From: CAWHJN01 sp963829705
GTDB taxonomy: Bacteria > Bacteroidota > Rhodothermia > Rhodothermales > BA12
NCBI GenBank assembly: GCA_963829705.1
Contig: CAWHJN010000001.1
Coordinates: 744,001 to 808,000, forward strand
DNA: 64,000 nt
Direction: 5' to 3'
Shown: one piece after another, positions 61,260 to 64,000 of the stretch
How positions within the stretch are numbered: the first letter of the stretch is position 1
How the letters are laid out: each line of letters opens with the position of its first letter
The notes under the pieces: generated by a model
Database searches by the model: none
Told to the model about the DNA's origin: nothing
What the model saw: only the letters and a program-made list of their open reading frames with translations
Made by a program: the position numbers and the translations under genes

Positions 61260-62114
61260 TCAGAGCGTGTCCACGTAGTGCTGGGCTACGTCCTTGTAGT
61301 CGCCGTAGACGGCCAGCGTGTAGGCACTCTTGGCGGCAGAGACGTTGCCGGCCAGGCGCAGCGCCTCGCCTTTGGCGAAGTAAAGCGCGGCCTTGTCGTT
61401 GCGGTCGCGCGGCTCCAGCGCCAGCCCGGCGTCGGCGGCAGCCACGGCCTCGTTGTAGTTGCCCAGCGCGGTGTGTGCGCGCGAGAAGTACAGCTTGGCC
61501 GTCACGTTGGTGGCCATCAGCGAGTCCACGCTCGTCAGCCGATCCATCGCCTGCTGCGCTGCCGAGCGCGAGGCGCTCTTGCCCAGCAGCAAGCCGCCGT
61601 CCTCGGCGATGAGGTTGAGCAGCGCCGTCTCGGCCTGGTCTTTCGTCGAGCCATCACCGGCCGCCGTGGCGACCGTGATGGCCTGCGTGAGCACTTCCAT
61701 GGCCACGTCGGTGCTGTCGAGTTTCCGCAGCGCACTGCCGAGACCGAGGTAGTTGTTGGGGAACTCCGGGTTGTTGATCGTCCCGGCGCGGTAATCGGCC
61801 ACGGCACCCGCGTAATCGTCCTTGCGGACTTTCGCCGTGCCGAAGGTGTAGTCGAGCTTGGCGAGGATCCCGCGCGCGAGCGCCTCGACGTCGGCGTCTT
61901 CAGCGGCAACAGCCCCTTCGAGGGCCGTCTTGAACCCGTCGTAGGCGTCCTGGTACTTTTTCTCCTGCAGCGCGGCGCGGGCGTCGTTGAAGGCCTGCTT
62001 GTATTCCTGGCCTTCGGCGACCTGCGCCTGGGCGGTTTCTTCCTGCGCGTACACCGACGGAGTGGCGACGCCCACGAACAGCAAAAAGGCCAGCAGCGCG
62101 AACACGTGTTTCAT
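61260..62114 (-). CDS. Exported tetratricopeptide-repeat protein
   Basis: A 284-aa protein with a signal peptide (VFALLAFLLFVGVATPSVYA). TPR-like helix pairs follow: EYKQAFNDARAALQEKKYQD, DDYAGAVADYRAGTINNPEF, then LGLGSALRKLDSTDVAMEVL and LGNYNEAVAAADAGLALEPR. TPR repeats mediate protein contacts in the envelope. The specific role is unknown. Its own terminator follows at 61197. Confidence 0.8.
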   Translation of the reverse strand: MKHVFALLAFLLFVGVATPSVYAQEETAQAQVAEGQEYKQAFNDARAALQEKKYQDAYDGFKTALEGAVAAEDADVEALARGILAKLDYTFGTAKVRKDDYAGAVADYRAGTINNPEFPNNYLGLGSALRKLDSTDVAMEVLTQAITVATAAGDGSTKDQAETALLNLIAEDGGLLLGKSASRSAAQQAMDRLTSVDSLMATNVTAKLYFSRAHTALGNYNEAVAAADAGLALEPRDRNDKAALYFAKGEALRLAGNVSAAKSAYTLAVYGDYKDVAQHYVDTL

Positions 62115-62322
62115 AAGTCAGAGGGGGATGTGATGAGTGGGTGTGTCAGGGTCGTAAGAAATGCCAGGACCGTTCCGCCCGGCAGCAGCACGTACAGAAC
62201 GGCTAAGATAGGCATTTATTAGCCTTTACCGAACCGAGGTTCCGCCTGAAACCGCTTCCCATCGACCGCGCACTGCTACACCGTGGCACCTAAACTGGAC
62301 ACCCCTGCCCTTGCTGCGTGGC

Positions 62323-63045
62323 TCAGAAGTTAGGTCCGAGCGCGTTCTCGCGGTAGAAATCGTCCACGATGCGAACGGCCTCGATAGGGTCGTCGGTGAG
62401 CTGGAACAGGTCCAGGTCACCCTCCGAAATATTGCCCGCCGCCAGCATCGTCTCGCGCAGCCAGCCCACCAGGCCGCTCCAGTAGTCCGTCCCCATGAGC
62501 ACGACGGGAAAGCGCGCGGACTTGCCCGTCTGGATGAGCGTCAGCGACTCGAAGAGTTCGTCGAGCGTGCCGAAGCCGCCGGGCAGCACGATAAAGCCCT
62601 GCGCGTACTTGACGAACATCGTCTTGCGGACGAAGAAAAAGTCGAAGTCGATGAGCTTGTCGCGGTCGATGTAGGGGTTGTGCCCCTGCTCATGCGGAAT
62701 GACGATGTTGAGCCCGACCGATACGCCTTCTGCCTCGCGCGCGCCCTTGTTGCCGGCTTCCATGATGCCCGGCCCGCCGCCGGTGATGATACCGTAGCCT
62801 TTTTTGACGAGTTCGCGCGCCACCTCTTCGCCCATCTGGTAGGCCGGATGGCCGGGCTGGGTGCGGGCGGAGCCGAAGATGGACACGCACGGCCCGAGCT
62901 TCGAGAGCGTCTCGAAGCCGTTGACGAACTCGCTCATGATGCGGAAGACGCGCCAGAGGTCTTTGACTTGCTTGCGCTCCCACGCCACTACTTCCTGCTG
63001 CGTCATGCGGTCGGGCTGGGCGATGGGGGTCTGGGGGGATTCCAT
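62323..63045 (-). CDS. LOG family protein (TIGR00730, lysine-decarboxylase-like fold)
   Basis: A 240-aa protein from ATG 63045 (63081 and 63006 are alternatives). SIFGSARTQPGHPAYQMG, GGGPGIMEAGNKGAREAEGV and the signature FIVLPGGFGTLDELFESLTL identify the LOG fold. Family members release cytokinin bases from nucleotide monophosphates or act as nucleotide 5'-phosphoribohydrolases. The Arg and Glu of the active site (PGGFGTxxE) are in place. Function in this organism not known. Confidence 0.82.
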   Translation of the reverse strand: MESPQTPIAQPDRMTQQEVVAWERKQVKDLWRVFRIMSEFVNGFETLSKLGPCVSIFGSARTQPGHPAYQMGEEVARELVKKGYGIITGGGPGIMEAGNKGAREAEGVSVGLNIVIPHEQGHNPYIDRDKLIDFDFFFVRKTMFVKYAQGFIVLPGGFGTLDELFESLTLIQTGKSARFPVVLMGTDYWSGLVGWLRETMLAAGNISEGDLDLFQLTDDPIEAVRIVDDFYRENALGPNF

Positions 63046-63131
63046 GTAGGCAGAGGGATGGGGAAGAAAAAGGGACGTCATCGGGGGTCCAGAAGAAAGC
63101 TCTCTACGGTATCGGCAAGCGAGGGCGTCAG

Positions 63132-63173
63132 AAAAGCGGAACCGCCCCACGACCAGAGGCCGGGGGCGGTTCC
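63132..63173 (-). terminator. Terminator after the OmpA lipoprotein gene (minus strand)
   Basis: GGAACCGCCCC (63138-63148) and GGGGCGGTTCC (63163-63173) form an 11-bp stem; on the minus strand CGCTTTTC follows. It lies 22 bp after the OmpA gene's stop. Confidence 0.65.
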
Positions 63174-63195
63174 AGTACCGAGAGAAGACCGTGGA

Positions 63196-63873
63196 TTAGC
63201 GGTCGCCCTGCGCCGCCTGCTCGCGGAACTCGTCGTTGGCGAAGATGGCGATCTCGACGCGGCGGTTGAGCGCCCGGCCCGAGTCGGTGTCGTTCGAGGC
63301 CACGGGGGCCGTCTCGCCCTTGCCGATGGTCGTGATGCGGCTGCGCGAGATGCCCTGGCTCATCAGGTACTGCGCCGCCGCTGCCGCGCGCTCTTCCGAG
63401 AGCCCCATGTTGAAGTCGTCCGAGCCCACCGAGTCGGTGTGGCCGTAGATGACCACGTCGGTGTTGTCGTACTTGTTCAGGCTCGCGGCGAGGTCGACGA
63501 GGTCAGTACGCGCCTGCGACTGGAGCGTGCTCTTGCCAAAGTCGAACAGGATGGCGTTGTCGAAGGTGATCTGGATGCCCTCGCCCACGCGCTCGACGTT
63601 GGCGTTGGCGAGTTCCTCGTCGAGCTCTTCGGCCTGCTTGTCCATCTGCCGCCCGATGACGGCCCCGGCAGCGCCGCCGACGGCGGCACCGATGATAGCC
63701 CCTTTGGCCGTGTTGCCCTGCGTCTTGCCGATGATGCCGCCGATGACGGCCCCGGCACCCGCGCCGGCGGTAGCGCCCTTGCCGGTGTTGTTCATGCTGG
63801 CGCAGCCCGTCATTGAGATGCCGCCGATCAGAAAGGCGAACGCGAGGAAGTAGGTGGAGAACGTCTGTTTCAT
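63196..63873 (-). CDS. OmpA-family lipoprotein with glycine-zipper region
   Basis: A 225-aa protein. A lipoprotein signal (LAFAFLIGGISMTGC) is followed by a glycine-zipper segment (ATAGAGAGAVIGGIIGKTQG, AIIGAAVGGAAGAVIGRQM) and a C-terminal OmpA domain: ITFDNAILFDFGKSTLQSQA, VIYGHTDSVGSDDFNMGLSE and ALNRRVEIAIFAN, with the Asp and Arg that bind peptidoglycan diaminopimelate. It tethers the outer membrane to the cell wall. The 127 bases from its start to the window end hold no recognised feature. Confidence 0.9.
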   Translation of the reverse strand: MKQTFSTYFLAFAFLIGGISMTGCASMNNTGKGATAGAGAGAVIGGIIGKTQGNTAKGAIIGAAVGGAAGAVIGRQMDKQAEELDEELANANVERVGEGIQITFDNAILFDFGKSTLQSQARTDLVDLAASLNKYDNTDVVIYGHTDSVGSDDFNMGLSEERAAAAAQYLMSQGISRSRITTIGKGETAPVASNDTDSGRALNRRVEIAIFANDEFREQAAQGDR

Positions 63874-64000
63874 GGGTAGAAGATGGTTCGAGTGGATGGT
63901 GATGCGTTCCGAGAAGCTCTCCCAGACGAATCGCGTGCCGCAGAAAGCCTGGCCACGCGGCTGTGTTCTCGAAAGCGGGCTTCTGATACAAAGGATTCAC

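Overview
The window looks like a piece of a high-GC chromosome from the Bacteroidota/Rhodothermota side of the tree, close to Rhodothermia such as Salinibacter, Rhodothermus or Rubrivirga relatives. The basis is recognition only: DUF4249-, DUF6503- and DUF6544-like proteins, a Bacteroidota-type tyrosine integrase, a class 2 PyrD, an AraC-containing hybrid histidine kinase and dense GC-rich coding. No database search was possible.

Bases 1-13200 are ordinary chromosome: two related lipoproteins, purine nucleoside phosphorylase, a SpoIIE phosphatase / AI-2E permease / RecX run, a DUF4249-like lipoprotein beside an M1 peptidase, a NuoI-type ferredoxin, HolA, and an ECF sigma factor with a probable anti-sigma factor. 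tRNA-Val(CAC) lies at 13201-13274.

Bases 13258-28583 are a mobile element integrated at the 3' end of tRNA-Val. The last bases of the tRNA (13258-13275) are repeated at 28566-28583. A tyrosine integrase sits just inside the right end, and pairs of the motif AGGTACAWCA lie inside both ends. The left half of the element is an integron: a decayed intI integrase gene (13409-14376, minus), an attI-like region, and about eleven cassettes (14544-21438), ten of whose eleven attC sites are 102-124 bp long. The first core site of each attC is complementary to the 5' edge of its own cassette in ten of eleven cases. Cassette ORFs are orphan and rich in lipoproteins, membrane and secreted proteins. An IS3-family element disrupts cassette 6. 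The right half (21441-28403) is a backbone of small genes, an XRE-like regulator with a palindrome array, a DUF3987 protein, an excisionase-like HTH protein, an unknown protein and the integrase.

Bases 28584-64000 return to chromosome: pyrD, a long-chain acyl-CoA ligase, a Tat-exported MBL hydrolase, an orphan DEAD/DEAH helicase and tRNA-Pro(CGG). A sugar-oxidation cluster follows (GMC oxidoreductase and its Tat-exported subunit, an FGE-like protein, cytochrome c-PQQ sugar dehydrogenase, DUF1080 protein, zwf). After it come two sensory systems, sucD, gatA-tatA, add, aroA, a lipase, a TPR protein, a LOG-family protein and an OmpA lipoprotein.

Several otherwise intact-looking genes (SpoIIE, M1 peptidase, DUF6544, IS3 orfA and orfB) carry single frameshifts. 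Whether these are real mutations or sequence errors cannot be decided here. intI carries several and is more likely truly decayed.
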